Below are positions 5,631 to 6,267 of a stretch of DNA of 6,267 nucleotides, one piece after another (position 1 is the stretch's first letter; the number at the start of each line of letters is the position of its first letter). This DNA comes from Sulfitobacter sp. GTDB taxonomy: Bacteria > Pseudomonadota > Alphaproteobacteria > Rhodobacterales > Rhodobacteraceae. The notes below the pieces were generated by a model. That model was not told where the DNA came from. It did not search any database and saw only the letters and a list, made by a program, of their open reading frames with translations. The stretch covers positions 1 through 6,267 of the forward strand of contig JAPKCR010000154.1 of the NCBI GenBank assembly GCA_026421135.1. Direction: 5' to 3'. Both the position numbers and the translations under genes were made by a program.

Positions 5631-6146
5631 ATGTCGCGGATATTTAAGGCATTGGACAAAAACGCCGAGCGTTGGCTTTTGCTTGTCTTCTACGTGATGC
5701 TTGTTGGCACAATGTTCATCGAAGTCATCCGCCGCGAGGTGTTTTCCTATTCCTCTATCTGGGGCGAGGAGATGGTGCGCTATTCCTTTATCTATCTCGC
5801 ATGGATCGGCGCGTCGGCGGCGGTCAAAGAACGCGGCCATATCCGCATCGATGTGATCCTGAATTACGTCCCCCAGACCGTCAAAACACTGCTTTATATG
5901 TTTGGCGACGTTGTCATGTTCATCGTCGCCCTGATCGCGCTCTACTGGTCCTGGGAGGCCGTCCACGTCTCGTGGAAATTCGGATCTGTCACCCACGGTT
6001 TGCGCATCTCACAAGTTTGGTTCCTGTTTGCTGTGCCTTTGGGCTTCGCGCTGGTTACGCTTCGGCTTGTCCAGTCCTTCCTTCGGGACCTCTCCGATCT
6101 TCGTAACGGGCGTCCCGTCTACGAAGGCGATAAATTGTTCGATTGA
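5631..6146 (+). CDS. dctQ: TRAP transporter small permease, DctQ family
   Basis: This complete 171-residue inner-membrane protein has four predicted membrane segments: about residues 15-33, 49-66, 85-108 and 128-147. The segment SSIWGEEMVRYSFIYLAWIG, followed by KERGHIRID (43-74), is the typical DctQ signature. DctQ pairs with the large permease DctM to form the transport unit that receives substrate from DctP, driven by an ion gradient. A clear GGGGGAG ribosome binding site lies four bases before the ATG. The gap of 108 bases after dctP holds the stem-loop, while dctM follows after only 12 bases. Confidence 0.95.
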   Translation: MSRIFKALDKNAERWLLLVFYVMLVGTMFIEVIRREVFSYSSIWGEEMVRYSFIYLAWIGASAAVKERGHIRIDVILNYVPQTVKTLLYMFGDVVMFIVALIALYWSWEAVHVSWKFGSVTHGLRISQVWFLFAVPLGFALVTLRLVQSFLRDLSDLRNGRPVYEGDKLFD

Positions 6147-6158
6147 GAGGGCTGAGAC

Positions 6159-6267
6159 ATGCTTTGGCAAAATCTTCAGAACCAACCGGTAATCCTTGGC
6201 TGGGATTTCTATATCCCCATCCTTGTCTTTGTAATTCTAGTCGCACTTGCCGTTCCCGTTTGGGCGT
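6159..6267 (+). CDS. dctM: TRAP transporter large permease, DctM family (3' end outside the window)
   Basis: The frame opens at ATG 6159, eight bases after GAGAGG (6145-6150), and runs off the window end after 36 codons. The visible start (MLWQNLQNQPVILGWDFYIPILVF, read in two parts) leads into a hydrophobic segment ending LAVPVWA, which fits the first membrane helix and the conserved early 'VPV/IP' turn of DctM proteins. Position directly after dctQ is the standard gene order. Family members have about 420-440 residues, so over 90 percent is missing and the call rests mainly on context. Confidence 0.8.
   Translation, partial: MLWQNLQNQPVILGWDFYIPILVFVILVALAVPVWA

Noticed and set aside
5556..5996. 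Minus-strand open frame of 146 codons over dctQ
   Set aside because: It is antisense to a clear four-helix DctQ protein; the polar composition is the mirror of hydrophobic codons on the other strand.
1..6267. CRISPR array, tRNA or rRNA genes, integrase or attachment sites, phage or anti-phage genes
   Set aside because: I saw no regularly spaced repeats, no tRNA-like cloverleaf, and no mobile or defence gene; the window reads as ordinary metabolic and transport genes.

Overview
The window looks like a chromosomal catabolism-and-uptake locus from a marine alphaproteobacterium, most likely a Rhodobacteraceae (roseobacter-type) member. I infer this from the moderately high GC, the gene families (M24 hydrolase, Asp/Glu racemase-like enzyme, LacI regulator, TRAP transporter) and the overall protein style. 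No taxonomic marker gene is present, so this is inference.

Layout. (1) Positions 1-2691, plus strand: the end of a tightly packed operon. It holds the 3' part of a fold-type II PLP enzyme resembling diaminopropionate ammonia-lyase, a complete M24 (creatinase/prolidase-fold) hydrolase, and an Asp/Glu racemase / maleate isomerase-fold protein. The junctions are TGATG (1-base overlap) and ATGA (4-base overlap), so the three are almost certainly co-transcribed and translationally coupled. (2) Positions 2692-2924: a non-coding gap between convergent genes with no convincing terminator. (3) Positions 2925-3956, minus strand: a LacI/GalR-family repressor. (4) Positions 3957-4152: the divergent control region. 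It holds a perfect 16-bp LacI-type palindrome (4097-4112), a 12-bp palindrome (4047-4058) and smaller inverted repeats. (5) Positions 4153-6267, plus strand: a TRAP transporter operon. It opens with an unrecognised 64-residue membrane mini-protein, followed by the periplasmic binding protein (dctP, with a Tat-type signal), the small permease (dctQ) and the start of the large permease (dctM, cut by the window end). A strong 10-bp stem-loop lies between dctP and dctQ.

How the parts may work together. The TRAP system would import an organic acid or amino-acid-like carboxylate. The LacI protein, which binds a small effector, would control the TRAP operon through the 16-bp palindrome. The neighbouring enzymes fit breakdown of an amino-acid-derived compound: amide or ring hydrolysis (M24), racemisation or isomerisation (Asp/Glu racemase fold) and ammonia elimination (PLP lyase). 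The same three fold types occur in the ectoine-utilisation (eut/doe) clusters of rhizobia and related bacteria, but the match is incomplete and the substrate cannot be read from this sequence.

The points most worth a second look are the M24 protein that keeps all five metal ligands but lacks both usual active-site histidines, the small membrane protein at the head of the TRAP operon, the exact palindromic operator, and the intercistronic stem-loop.
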